Positions 1 to 8,512 are shown, numbered from the stretch's first letter. The stretch: 12,384 nucleotides of DNA from Myxococcales bacterium (GCA_003157315.1 PMJE01000599.1:1-12384), one strand, 5' to 3'. Notes: generated from the sequence alone by a model not told the origin. Translations and numbers: made by a program.

Positions 1-2135
1 ATTTCCTGGGCCTCGCGGATGGTCCCGTCAGCCTTGCGCGTGCGCAACCCCAGCACTTCGGCCCCGGATGGCACAAAGACCTCGGCCGCCCGTTCGATGC
101 CTTCCTTGCTCAGTACCTGCGTGATGGTGTGGGTGCGGCTGCCGCGTCCTCCGTCAGGAAAAACCCGCTCGACCGTGCGGTCCAACACCACCACCGCGGG
201 CGCCTGGTAGCGGTGGCCGGACGCGAGGAAGTCCCGGATCACCGCAGCACCATCTAGCCGGAACTGGTCGAGCGGCAAAGCCAGTCCAGCGATGCGAGCC
301 GCCTGCTGGACGGCGCTGCTGCCGGGAAAACGCTGCAGCGTCTCGGCGAATACCGCGTGCGCCGCTTTCACCGCGCCGGTGGCCAGCAGGGCATCGGCCA
401 GACGCAGGCGCAGATGAGCGTCACGCGGGGACCAGTCGATGAGAGCCTGCAATTCCGAGACGGCGCTGGCCGCGTCGCCCTGCTCCAGCCGCAGTTCCGC
501 CAACTCCGAACCAACCCAGTCCGGGTCGGCACTGGTGGGCAGCATCAGTCGCAGCGCCACCTCCGCCGCGCTGGCATCGCCGCGCTGTCGATGCCACTGC
601 ACCGGCACCTCGGACTGCCCGTCACAGCGAACCAGCAACTTGACCAGTCGCTCCTGCTCGCTGACGTTCTCCTGTTCCTCGGCACGGCGCAGCCCGCTCG
701 CGAGAGCCGCACATGCCCCCTGTCCGGTTTGCCCGCGCGCCACGGCGGCTGCCAAAGCCGCGTCGGCGTCACGCTCCAGCCCGCGGACTCGCAAGGCATC
801 GGCCAGTTGCAGCGCCGCTGGCCACCAGTCGGCTGCTGCGCTCCACGCCCGCTGGGCGTCCTCCGAAGCCTCGCGCGGCCGGTCGTTGTCGAATTCCAGA
901 CGCGCAAGATCCAGCCAGGACCGCGCCAGCAGCGGGTCGATGGTCACCGCACGCAAGTAGAGCCCACGCGCACGGTCGCGGTTCATGTTCTCGGGCCGAG
1001 TAGAATCCGTCTCGGCCACCCGCGCCGCCGCCGACAGGCCGAGCGCGAAGCGGGAATGCCTGGCCAGAGCATCCGCATGCACCAGCGCCTGGTCAATGTC
1101 GCCGGCCATGTGCGCCGCCAGCACGGCCGCAAGATCGAAAATGGCTTCTTCCAGAAGGGAACGGTTGGGCCAGCTTTCCAGGTCGGCATGTCCGTGGCGT
1201 GAGGCAGGCGCAAGCGACAAACCCACATCAATGCCCCCGCCGTGGTTGCCCAAACGCAGCTCCACCTGATGTCGACCCGTGCCGAGCGGCAGCGACCGTG
1301 CCGACCAGCGTGAGCCAAGGACCTCAGGCGAGTCGCCGTGGTGATGCCAGGGACCGCCATCCACGCGTAGCAAGGCAGGCCCGGCGTAGTCGAGCACGAT
1401 CTGGTAGGTGCCGGCGCGCAGGTCAACCTCGGATTGGAGCACGCGTACCCCTGGCAAGGGATCCGTGCTGGGCGTCGTGAACCGACACCCCAAACGTGCC
1501 AGGGCTCGCTCTGGCTTTGCCGACCGCACGTCGTTGGATGAGAGATCGAGGTACGGTAGGCGGCCAGCCACACCGACAAGACGCAGCTCGGTTGGGCACC
1601 CTGAGCGGCGCGCTTCCTTTCCCAACAAATCCGTGTCGGCTCGTCGCCGCGCGATCTCGATGGCTAGCGATCCCAGCAGATGCTGCGCGCGCCAGGGCAA
1701 ACGGTCGCGTCGCAGGGCAAGCACTCGCTCTTCAGCCGCGCGCCGATCAGGCAGTTCGTCAAGCAGGCGCGGCAACAGCGCAGCCGCCGCCGCGGCCAGC
1801 AGGCCATCGGGCGCATCGCCATCTTGTGCCGCAGCCCCAATCAGATCGAGGTAGTGCGCCACGGCGGTTTCGTCCTCCCCGCGCTCGTAGGCCAGCATGC
1901 CCGCGCCGAAGAGAGCCAAGCTTCGGGGCTCGCGCTTGGCGCCCACGACCATGACGTGCTTCCACATCGCCGCCGCTTGCTCGGCATTCCCATCAACCAG
2001 TGCCTGCCAGGCCCGGCCCGTCTCGGTGCTCGGGCCTACTCGTCGGCCACCACCCAGGATCCCAGCACATCCCGAAGCAAGACACGCCCCAAGCAGGCAA
2101 GCCGCTATTCCGATCCTGCTGCCGCGTGCGCTCAT
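1..2135 (-). CDS. TPR/DUF3857 lipoprotein, C-terminus beyond the left edge
   Basis: I translated this frame by hand and it is open from the ATG at 2135 to base 1: 711 codons, with no stop and running off the window. The N-terminus (MSARGSRIGIAACLLGACLASGC) is a lipoprotein signal with lipobox LASG-C23; there is no Asp after the Cys, which suggests the outer membrane. Next come an alpha-helical region, a beta-sandwich-like segment (about residues 235-310, with TYQIVLDYAGPALLRVDGG and LGTGRHQVELRLGNHGGG), and Ala/Leu/Arg-rich helical repeats of TPR type (about 310-630). From about residue 640 a DUF3857 domain begins (VVVLDRTVERVFPDGG, then a beta-rich stretch with EVLGLRTRKADG); any transglutaminase-like part lies outside. 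The order matches the upstream gene, so the two are paralogues. The start codon overlaps the upstream stop (ATGA) and a GGAGAGG ribosome site lies 7 nt upstream, so translation is probably coupled. The substrate is unknown. Confidence 0.88.
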   Translation of the reverse strand, partial: MSARGSRIGIAACLLGACLASGCAGILGGGRRVGPSTETGRAWQALVDGNAEQAAAMWKHVMVVGAKREPRSLALFGAGMLAYERGEDETAVAHYLDLIGAAAQDGDAPDGLLAAAAAALLPRLLDELPDRRAAEERVLALRRDRLPWRAQHLLGSLAIEIARRRADTDLLGKEARRSGCPTELRLVGVAGRLPYLDLSSNDVRSAKPERALARLGCRFTTPSTDPLPGVRVLQSEVDLRAGTYQIVLDYAGPALLRVDGGPWHHHGDSPEVLGSRWSARSLPLGTGRHQVELRLGNHGGGIDVGLSLAPASRHGHADLESWPNRSLLEEAIFDLAAVLAAHMAGDIDQALVHADALARHSRFALGLSAAARVAETDSTRPENMNRDRARGLYLRAVTIDPLLARSWLDLARLEFDNDRPREASEDAQRAWSAAADWWPAALQLADALRVRGLERDADAALAAAVARGQTGQGACAALASGLRRAEEQENVSEQERLVKLLVRCDGQSEVPVQWHRQRGDASAAEVALRLMLPTSADPDWVGSELAELRLEQGDAASAVSELQALIDWSPRDAHLRLRLADALLATGAVKAAHAVFAETLQRFPGSSAVQQAARIAGLALPLDQFRLDGAAVIRDFLASGHRYQAPAVVVLDRTVERVFPDGGRGSRTHTITQVLSKEGIERAAEVFVPSGAEVLGLRTRKADGTIREAQE

Positions 2136-5100
2136 TTGCCAGCCTCTCCGGTGATGACCAGAGGCTCGCCCAGCAGATTGTCGACCTCGCGCAAGAAGGC
2201 GCGAAACTCACCATATTCGTTGGCTGCGATCCGATCACGTTCCACCGAGAGAAGCGAGCGCAGCTTGACGGTGCGACCGTCGCGCGACACGACTGCCTCC
2301 AGGTCGAAGCTGCCGAACTCCCCCTTCAGCCTGCACGCCGTCGGGGCACGCAGCAGGCGGAACCCGTCGGGCAAGCGGTACTCGAGTTGCTCCTCGTGTT
2401 GCCAAGGAAAACCAAGCACCAATGGCCACCTCCGCACGCCCAGACGCGCGTAGGTCTGGGTCAAGTCGGTCTCCCGTGAACTCGAAGGCAAGTGAAACTC
2501 GCCCCGCGGGTTGGGCTGGGCCAGATGTGGGACCAGGGCGCGTGCCCGCACGACAACCGGCTGGTTGCGGTCCTCCACGCCGGCCATGTCTACCGTCTCA
2601 AGCTGCGCGCCGGTGTGGCGGCTATTCCACACCTTGGCATAGCGCTCGCGCCGTTCGCCCGGTGTCTGGTAGTGCGCGCGCCATTCCTGTGCTGCCTGGC
2701 CCTTGATGGTCACTGTCTCATCGACCCGCGCGCTGCCGTCGGCAGCCAACGCGACCTTCCAGACCCGCACCGCGCGGTTGGCCGCGGCGGGCAGCACCGG
2801 GGTGCGCGCAAGGGTATTCCCCCCCCATCCCACGCGCAGGACCATCACCCCCTGGTCCTGGCTGGGCAGCTCGTCGAGGCCGGCAAACTCCGCCGTGCCG
2901 TCGAGATAGAGGTCGAGGCGGGGAACATAGGTGATGGCGTGGTCGAAGACGGCCAGCGAAGCCGGCTCGCTATCCACCAGGCCGGCCCGGCGCGATCGCA
3001 GCAAGACCAACTCGGACTCGATGCCCACTTCACGCAACAAGGCCAAGAGCAACAATGCCTTGTCTTTGCAGTCGCCAAACCGGCGCAGCAACACTTGGCT
3101 CACGGGATAGGGTTTGTATCCGTGAATTCCGAACTCCAGCCCCACGTAGCGCGTCTTCTCGATCACGAATCGGTGCAACGCTCGCACCTTTTCCGCATCG
3201 CTGTGCAGCCCAGATGTGGTCTGGGCGGCTACCTGCTTGAGGTTCTGGTCGCTCTGCAACTGGTCCTTCACCAGGCTCCAGTACCACCGGCCCACCTCCT
3301 GCCAGCTTTGGTAGGTACTGATGTGCAGGTAGGGCGCGACTTCGGTAAACCCGGGCATTGCCGGCTCCATGTCCACGCGTGCCACATCGCTGGCCGCCCA
3401 GCGATAGACCGCCTCATTCGCTTGGCGCTCAACCTCACTCTTGAGTCCCACCAGGCGCGGCTGGTTGAAGTGAAATGAACGCTGCGCCGGCGCGATGAGG
3501 GTGTAGTCCCAGCTGCGCTTAGGCAAGACGTCGGCGATCACGACAAGCTCGCCGAAATAGTCGGCCATGTCGTTCTGGTAGGCGACATCGGCCACGGTGT
3601 ACTGCACCTCGATCACATCACCGGCCCGCAAGTTCTCGAAGCTCACCACCTCGGCACGCGCATCGTAGTACAGCCCGTACCAGGGTTCGGAAAGGTCGCG
3701 ATCGTCGCGCCCGCTCGCCTGGGAAACCTCGACTTCCCCCCCAGCGGTGCGGCGAAAGATGCGCGCCTCGCGAATCTCCACTTCCTGCTCGCCGGGCACG
3801 TAGCGCACCAGCACCTCTTGGTTGTCGCGAGCCGCACGGTCGGTGCGCAGGTGAACGATGCGCTGAACGAACGCGTCGGCCAGACCATTGGGGTGCACCC
3901 GCGTGACGTGGCGATCGAGCAGAATGACGGCTGGATCGTCATCTGTCGGCGGCACGGGTGAGAGCAAGGCCCGCCGGCTCAACCTCTCGCCATCTCCGGC
4001 AAAGCGTCGCGCCAGATCCTCCGCACCGGCCGACCGGTGCGCCTCAGCGGGAACCGCAGCCAACGACTCGGCGTAGCGCCGCAGTGCCGGCTGTTGTGGG
4101 CGTAGTTGCAGCGATCGACGCAGGCTCGCCTCCGCCTCCTGCGGACGTCCCATCCGCGCCAGCAGGCGACCCAGCTCCTCATGCAGCCGAGGCTCGTCGG
4201 ACAAACGCAGCAAGGCCTTGCGCAGGACCGACTCGGCTAGGGTGCCCTGTCCCGCTCCCTCTAGGGTATGGGCTTGCTCAATGATGAAGAAATGTAGATC
4301 GGGCCGCCAACCCGCCGCCTCGCCGTAGAGCCGAGCTGCCTGGCTGTGATCTCCGCGACGGCGCGCGGCCCCGGCCAAGTCTCGCAGCAAATCCGCATCA
4401 GAGCGACGCGCGTCCCACAGGTGTCGCAGCTCTGCCTCCGCCTGCGCAAAACGTCCCAATGCCTCAAGTGTGTGCGCGCGCGCCGCAAGCACCGCCGGAA
4501 CGTTTCTCGCCGCGCCTGCAAGCGCGTCGAGGCGCCGCAAGGCCGCGGCGTGCAGGCCAATCTCGCGTTCCTCGCCCGCCAGGGCGAGCTGGGCAGCAAG
4601 CGAGGTTGGATCGGCCGCTGCGGCCTCACGCCAGCGCTGCAGCGCCACCTCCTGCCGACGCTGCCGCTGCGCCAGATCGCCAAGCTCGGCCAACAACAGC
4701 GCGCGCTCACCCGGCCCCGGCGCCAGCAGCAGTGCTTGCTCCAGTGCCGGTCGCGCGTCGTCCTCCTCACGTGCCACCTGGCCGAGGAATAGCAACGCCG
4801 CATAGCGGGCCGCTGGGGAAGCTGGCTCTGCCTTCGCCGCCCGGCTCGCCGCCACCTCGGCCGCCTTGCTCTCGCTATCCTCGCTGCGCAGAAGATCGAG
4901 AACCCGCGCGAAGTCCAACCAGCGCGAGGCCGCCTCGCCGGCCGGGGCCTGCTCCGCCCGTCGACGCAATATCTCATTGAGATCACGCACGGGTGGTGGG
5001 GGGCCAGGTGGCGAAGCGGCCGTCACGCCAGCGGCACGCGCCTCAGCGTTTGCCGTCACTTTGGGCAGGGGCGCCCCCTGGGGATCGGTCAGGCGCAGGA

Positions 5101-5908
5101 ACAGCTGCCAGCTTCCCGAGATCACGACCGTCTTCACCAGCAGCACGCTCTCGCCGCGCGGGAGCCACAGCGCGGCCGAATCCTGATCCAGCGCCGCCGG
5201 CCGCACCACGTCCCGGCTCAGCACTGAACGACCGTTGAGCCAGGCCTTGACTGGCCCCGACGACCCGAGCCGCAAAGCGGCCCAGCGCCCCACGTCGCTG
5301 TGCAGATACGCGAGCACGTACGCGACAGCATCGCTGTCCGGACGCAAGAGTGCGCCAAGCGCAACCGCCCCCTGCGGAGCCACCTCGGCGGAAGTCCGGC
5401 GCCAGCAGGCTTCGTGCGTCTTGCCCGGATAGCACTGACTTCCGCGCGGATCGGGCAAAACCAACTCGGCCGGATAGATGCGATCCAGTCCGCTGCGGCC
5501 CTGGGCATCGAAAGGCCCCAACACCCACAAGTCGCGCAGCAAGCCCAGCCCGCGCCGGCGCGATTCTGCCTGCTCGTGCTGGCCCGCACCGTCCTCCTCC
5601 AGGGCAAGGAAGTATGACGCCTGCGCTGCTACCAGGGGATCCGCGCTTGCCCTATCCTTTCCCTCGACAAAGTCGCGCAGCACGGCTGCCAGCCGGCCAG
5701 GGCCAAGCATAGTGTCCATGTGGACCAGCGCAGCCAAGCACGACAAAGCCTCGGGCGTCGCCTTGCGGGCCAACAAAGCCGTGCGCTCGGAATCAAATCG
5801 ATCCTGGAAGGCGTCACCCCGCGCTTCCCCCTGCCCCGCGAGAGTCTGCCCGGCGAGCAACAACGCCACGGCGCAGGCCGACCGCCGGGCAAACGTCATC
5901 TTCATCAC
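2132..5908 (-). CDS. Exported TPR / DUF3857 / transglutaminase-like protein
   Basis: This 1258-residue protein has a signal peptide (basic FARRS, then hydrophobic ACAVALLLAG, likely cleavage near AGQGEA). Residues 120-275 look like a beta-sandwich (WVLGPFDAQG, KAWLNGRSVL). A Pro-rich linker follows (299-307), then TPR-like helical repeats (about 330-620). DUF3857 starts at about 660 (VILLDRHVTRVHPNG). A transglutaminase-like domain covers about 895-1015, and a beta-rich C-terminal domain follows. A papain-like triad is visible: Cys947 in FGDCKDKA, His990 in VFDHAI and Asp1003 in YLDGTAE, so the fold looks catalytically competent. In this family such domains are presumed to act on peptides or proteins, but the substrate is not known. 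The first codon is GTG at 5908, with ATG at 5905 next; neither has a clear ribosome site. The gene begins 9 nt after the sigma-factor stop and overlaps the next gene by 4 nt, so it sits mid-operon and is probably co-transcribed with the sigma gene. Confidence 0.92.
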   Translation of the reverse strand: MMKMTFARRSACAVALLLAGQTLAGQGEARGDAFQDRFDSERTALLARKATPEALSCLAALVHMDTMLGPGRLAAVLRDFVEGKDRASADPLVAAQASYFLALEEDGAGQHEQAESRRRGLGLLRDLWVLGPFDAQGRSGLDRIYPAELVLPDPRGSQCYPGKTHEACWRRTSAEVAPQGAVALGALLRPDSDAVAYVLAYLHSDVGRWAALRLGSSGPVKAWLNGRSVLSRDVVRPAALDQDSAALWLPRGESVLLVKTVVISGSWQLFLRLTDPQGAPLPKVTANAEARAAGVTAASPPGPPPPVRDLNEILRRRAEQAPAGEAASRWLDFARVLDLLRSEDSESKAAEVAASRAAKAEPASPAARYAALLFLGQVAREEDDARPALEQALLLAPGPGERALLLAELGDLAQRQRRQEVALQRWREAAAADPTSLAAQLALAGEEREIGLHAAALRRLDALAGAARNVPAVLAARAHTLEALGRFAQAEAELRHLWDARRSDADLLRDLAGAARRRGDHSQAARLYGEAAGWRPDLHFFIIEQAHTLEGAGQGTLAESVLRKALLRLSDEPRLHEELGRLLARMGRPQEAEASLRRSLQLRPQQPALRRYAESLAAVPAEAHRSAGAEDLARRFAGDGERLSRRALLSPVPPTDDDPAVILLDRHVTRVHPNGLADAFVQRIVHLRTDRAARDNQEVLVRYVPGEQEVEIREARIFRRTAGGEVEVSQASGRDDRDLSEPWYGLYYDARAEVVSFENLRAGDVIEVQYTVADVAYQNDMADYFGELVVIADVLPKRSWDYTLIAPAQRSFHFNQPRLVGLKSEVERQANEAVYRWAASDVARVDMEPAMPGFTEVAPYLHISTYQSWQEVGRWYWSLVKDQLQSDQNLKQVAAQTTSGLHSDAEKVRALHRFVIEKTRYVGLEFGIHGYKPYPVSQVLLRRFGDCKDKALLLLALLREVGIESELVLLRSRRAGLVDSEPASLAVFDHAITYVPRLDLYLDGTAEFAGLDELPSQDQGVMVLRVGWGGNTLARTPVLPAAANRAVRVWKVALAADGSARVDETVTIKGQAAQEWRAHYQTPGERRERYAKVWNSRHTGAQLETVDMAGVEDRNQPVVVRARALVPHLAQPNPRGEFHLPSSSRETDLTQTYARLGVRRWPLVLGFPWQHEEQLEYRLPDGFRLLRAPTACRLKGEFGSFDLEAVVSRDGRTVKLRSLLSVERDRIAANEYGEFRAFLREVDNLLGEPLVITGEAGK
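2143..2149 (-). promoter_or_regulatory. Ribosome binding site for the DUF3857 lipoprotein
   Basis: GGAGAGG on the minus strand lies 7 nt before the ATG at 2135, inside the last codons of the upstream gene. It supports the ATGA-overlap start and translational coupling. Confidence 0.6.
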
Positions 5909-5917
5909 AGCGCGAAT

Positions 5918-6562
5918 CTACGACGCGAAGTAGTCCCCGATGGCCTCGCGCAGGGCCAGGCGGGCGCGGTGCAAGCGCGTCTTGACCGCAGGGAGGGAAA
6001 GTCCGAGCAACTCAGCTGTCTCCTCGGTGGACAGTCCCTCCACGTCGCGCACGAGAAAAACTGTGCGCAGCCCGTCGGGCAAGGCGTCCACTGCAGTCTG
6101 GATGTGACGCCGCAGTTCCTCGGATTGCAGCTGCTCGTCCGGCCGTTGCGACCAATCCTCCGACGAGCCATGCGCCGACTGCTCCGCCGCCTTGTGCAGG
6201 ACACCAGGCTCGATGTCGTCCAGCATGACCTCGGGATGCCGATTGCGCGCACGCAGGAACATGAGCGCCGCATTCACGGTCACTCGATACATCCAGCTCC
6301 CGAACTGCGCCCGCCCCTCGAATCCCGGAAGGTTCCGCCAGGCCGACAGAAACGCGTCCTGCAGGATTTCCTGCGCGTCGTTCTCGTTGCGGACAAAGCG
6401 CATGGCCAGCCGGTAGAGCTTGTCTTCGTAGCGGCCCAGCAGTTCCTCGAACGCCGCCACGTCCTTGCTGCGCGCGCGCGCCACCAGCACCTCGTCGGTC
6501 AGGCCGGCCAGGGCAGACGACTTTGCGCCGTCAGGGCTGTGAGCAGTGTCACTTCCAGGCAT
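5918..6562 (-). CDS. ECF RNA polymerase sigma factor (RpoE-like)
   Basis: This 214-residue ECF-type sigma factor has two domains. Region 2 spans about residues 36-104 (FEELLGRYEDKLYRLAMRFV, then DAQEILQDAFLSAWRNL and the FGSWMYRVTVNAAL segment). Region 4 spans about 150-205, with the helix-turn-helix TEETAELLGLSLPAVKTRLH. An acidic, variable linker (about 111-148) joins them and there is no C-terminal extension. It directs RNA polymerase to a dedicated set of promoters. The ATG at 6562 is supported by GAGGGGG 5 nt upstream. It is the first gene of the minus-strand operon with the two DUF3857 proteins. ECF factors are usually held by an anti-sigma factor encoded next door; here the next gene, 9 nt away, is an exported protein without an obvious anti-sigma domain, and no zinc-binding HxxxCxxC protein is visible. 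I could not identify a convincing ECF-type autoregulated promoter upstream. Confidence 0.95.
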   Translation of the reverse strand: MPGSDTAHSPDGAKSSALAGLTDEVLVARARSKDVAAFEELLGRYEDKLYRLAMRFVRNENDAQEILQDAFLSAWRNLPGFEGRAQFGSWMYRVTVNAALMFLRARNRHPEVMLDDIEPGVLHKAAEQSAHGSSEDWSQRPDEQLQSEELRRHIQTAVDALPDGLRTVFLVRDVEGLSTEETAELLGLSLPAVKTRLHRARLALREAIGDYFAS

Positions 6563-6567
6563 AATAT

Positions 6568-6574
6568 CCCCCTC
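6568..6574 (-). promoter_or_regulatory. Ribosome binding site for the ECF sigma factor
   Basis: GAGGGGG on the minus strand ends 5 nt before the ATG at 6562 and fixes that start. Confidence 0.65.
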
Positions 6575-6614
6575 GCGGGAGAGGCTAAGGATAGGCTACT
6601 GTTGCCCAAGAGCA

Positions 6615-6642
6615 TAGACCTTCGATCGCTTCGCGCTACACT
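6615..6642 (+). promoter_or_regulatory. Possible promoter of the UbiA-family gene
   Basis: TAGACC (6615-6620) and TACACT (6637-6642) are separated by 16 nt; each matches the sigma70 consensus at 4 of 6 positions. Transcription would start about 7 nt before the ATG at 6656, giving an almost leaderless mRNA. That would agree with the lack of a ribosome site before that ATG. It lies in the 93-bp divergent region shared with the sigma factor. The match is weak. Confidence 0.28.
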
Positions 6643-6655
6643 TCGGCCCCGCCCC

Positions 6656-7531
6656 ATGGTCCTCGCCGTCCTCAAATCTCTCCGCTTTCATCAGTGGGTC
6701 AAGAACCTATTCGTACTCGGGCCCTTGGTCTTTGCGCGCCGAGTTGACGACCCGCGCGCCGTGCTTTCATCGCTTCTGGCCGCGGCCTGCTTCTGTCTCT
6801 TGTCGAGTGCTGTCTACGTGTTCAACGACATCGTCGATGTGGACAAGGACCGTGTTCATCCCTTGAAGCGCCTGCGTCCCATTGCCTCGGGCGCCCTACC
6901 TGTGCCTGCCGCTCGCCTGCTCGCCGCGGTCCTGGCCCTGCTCGGACTCTGTGGCAGCTACTTCATCGCTCCTACGCTAGTGGCGATCGCCGCCGCATAC
7001 CTCGTACAAAACGTCGCCTACTCCTTCTGGCTGAAGCATGTCCCGTTCGTGGACGTGGCGTGCATCAGCACGGGTTTTTTGCTGCGCGTGTTGGGAGGCG
7101 CCAGTGCCATCCCGGTGGACCCGTCGGTCTGGGTGTTGCTCTGCACCTTGCTGCTGGCGGCGTTCCTGGGGTTCGGCAAACGCGCCCACGAGCTGCGCGT
7201 GGCGGGAACGAAAGGTGGTAACCAGCGTCTGGTGCTCGACCGCTACCCACCCCACGTGCTGCGCGTGCTGCTCTACCTGCTGGCGATCTTGACCGTGCTC
7301 GCCTACCTTTTCTACACCCAGTCGCCCCACGCTCGGACCTTCTTTGGCACGCGTCGTCTGGCGCTCACCGTGCCGTTCGTGGCGTTCGGGGTATTTCGCT
7401 TCATCTCGATTGTCCAGGGCAAAGTCGACAGCGAAAGCCCCACCGACTCCATGCTGCGCGACCCGCCCTTCCTCATCAACCTGCTCGGCTACGCTGTCGC
7501 CATCATTGCGATCTTGTACGGCGGCTGGTAA
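6656..7531 (+). CDS. UbiA-family prenyltransferase, decaprenyl-phosphate phosphoribosyltransferase-like
   Basis: This 291-residue integral membrane protein has many hydrophobic segments. The first Asp-rich motif, N57-D58-IVDVDKDRVHP-LKRLRP, followed by IASG, and the second polar loop (YSFWLKHVPFVDVACISTGFLLR) match the UbiA subgroup that transfers 5-phosphoribose from PRPP to decaprenyl phosphate, the first step towards decaprenyl-phospho-arabinose. They fit this subgroup better than ubiquinone or haem O prenyltransferases. Length is normal for the family. The start at ATG 6656 gives the typical opening (LKSLRFHQWVKNLFVLGPL); the frame stays open far upstream but only as antisense to the sigma gene. 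It is transcribed divergently from the sigma factor and converges on the FHA-GGDEF gene. No other arabinose-lipid gene is next to it, so the exact lipid acceptor and sugar are inferred. Membership of UbiA is near certain; the DPPR-synthase assignment is likely. Confidence 0.9.
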   Translation: MVLAVLKSLRFHQWVKNLFVLGPLVFARRVDDPRAVLSSLLAAACFCLLSSAVYVFNDIVDVDKDRVHPLKRLRPIASGALPVPAARLLAAVLALLGLCGSYFIAPTLVAIAAAYLVQNVAYSFWLKHVPFVDVACISTGFLLRVLGGASAIPVDPSVWVLLCTLLLAAFLGFGKRAHELRVAGTKGGNQRLVLDRYPPHVLRVLLYLLAILTVLAYLFYTQSPHARTFFGTRRLALTVPFVAFGVFRFISIVQGKVDSESPTDSMLRDPPFLINLLGYAVAIIAILYGGW

Positions 7532-7537
7532 CCAGCC
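7523..7537 (+). repeat. Perfect inverted repeat around the UbiA-family stop codon
   Basis: GGCTGG-TAA-CCAGCC is a 6-bp GC-rich stem whose 3-nt loop is the TAA stop codon. It lies at the convergent end facing the FHA-GGDEF gene. No T-run follows, so it is not a typical intrinsic terminator, but it could block the mRNA 3' end. Confidence 0.5.
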
Positions 7538-7588
7538 AGCGGCACGGATCGTCGGCCGTCGTTGCCTCCGAGGGTTGAGGGAGCTTTG

Positions 7589-8512
7589 CTATCCGCGCAC
7601 GCAGTTGCGTCCCGCGTTCTTGGCCTCATAGAGGTGCTCATCTGCGCGCTTGATCAGCCCCGCCGCGTCTGTAGTTTCCTGGTCCAAGGCCGCAACGCCC
7701 AGCGAAATGGTGACGTCCATCTTGACCCCCTCGAACCGGAAATCCGTGAGCTCCACGATGCGCCTGATCTTCTCGGCAAACTGATGGGCGTTGTGAGCGT
7801 CGATCTCGGGCAGCACGATGGCGAATTCCTCACCACCGTAGCGCGCGAATAGATCCTCGCGTCGAATCTTGTTCTTCACGGTCGCCGCCAGGGTCTTCAG
7901 CACCGAATCACCAGCCAAATGCCCCTGGGTGTCGTTGACCTGCTTGAAATGGTCAATGTCGAACATCACCAGGGACATTTCGCGCCGATAGCGCAGGGCA
8001 CGCGCGATCTCGCGCTCGATGCATTCCTGGAAATAGCGTTTGTTGAAAATCTGGGTCAGGCCGTCCACGGTGGTTAGCCGATAGATCTCCTCGTGGTAAG
8101 CGCGCTCGATGTTGCCGCCGGAAAGAAATTTGAAGATGGTGCGGCCGATCTTGATGAAATCGCCGTCCTCCAGCGCGCGCTCGTCGATGAGCTCGTCGTT
8201 GACGTAGGTGCCGTTGGTCGATCCGAGGTCGCGAATCCGGATCACGCGTCCAGAGTTCACGATCTTCGAGTGCGCGCGCGACACCGACTCCTGATCGATC
8301 TGAATGTCAGACTTGGAGGAGCGTCCGACGACCAACGTCGGCGCTTCCAGGTTGTACTTGCGACCGAGGTCAGACCCATAGATGACCACCAAGCACGCCT
8401 CCTTGGTGGGCGCGTGTTCGGAGATCTTGTTGATGCTGGTGACGACCGTTTTGGCCCGAACGTGATCGGAATCGACAAGGCGGTCGGCTGGTTTGGGCGG
8501 AACCCGTGGCAA
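7589..8512 (-). CDS. FHA-GGDEF diguanylate cyclase
   Basis: This 307-residue cytoplasmic protein has no membrane segment. An N-terminal FHA domain (about residues 40-130) carries the phosphothreonine-binding signature: GRS at 63-65, SRAH at 78-81 and [12 protein letters not shown] from 95. A GGDEF domain (about 145-305) follows, with [11 protein letters not shown] (metal site) and RYGGEEF at 224-230, so an intact active site that would make cyclic di-GMP from two GTP. RRED at 217-220, five residues before GGEEF, is an RxxD inhibitory site for product feedback. The design suggests that binding a phosphorylated partner controls c-di-GMP synthesis. The longest frame starts at TTG 8512; only a weak GAAG lies 6 nt upstream, so the true start may be some codons later, though the domains are unaffected. 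It converges on the UbiA-family gene with a 57-bp gap and follows the radical SAM gene by 113 bp on the same strand. Confidence 0.93.
   Translation of the reverse strand: MPRVPPKPADRLVDSDHVRAKTVVTSINKISEHAPTKEACLVVIYGSDLGRKYNLEAPTLVVGRSSKSDIQIDQESVSRAHSKIVNSGRVIRIRDLGSTNGTYVNDELIDERALEDGDFIKIGRTIFKFLSGGNIERAYHEEIYRLTTVDGLTQIFNKRYFQECIEREIARALRYRREMSLVMFDIDHFKQVNDTQGHLAGDSVLKTLAATVKNKIRREDLFARYGGEEFAIVLPEIDAHNAHQFAEKIRRIVELTDFRFEGVKMDVTISLGVAALDQETTDAAGLIKRADEHLYEAKNAGRNCVRG

Noticed and set aside
357..1202. 281-codon open frame on the plus strand
   Set aside because: It is the exact mirror frame of the DUF3857 lipoprotein. Its protein is Arg/Gln/His-rich without motifs, while the minus strand shows a signal peptide and paralogy to the neighbour.
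2492..3478. 328-codon plus-strand open frame
   Set aside because: It is antisense to the transglutaminase-like domain with its Cys-His-Asp triad, and the product has no recognisable domain.
5720..6655. In-frame upstream extension of the UbiA-family gene
   Set aside because: This stretch is antisense to the sigma factor and the start of the exported protein. The family N-terminus begins at ATG 6656.
7532..7588. Intrinsic terminator between convergent genes
   Set aside because: A GC-rich hairpin is present at the stop codon but no T-run follows on either strand.
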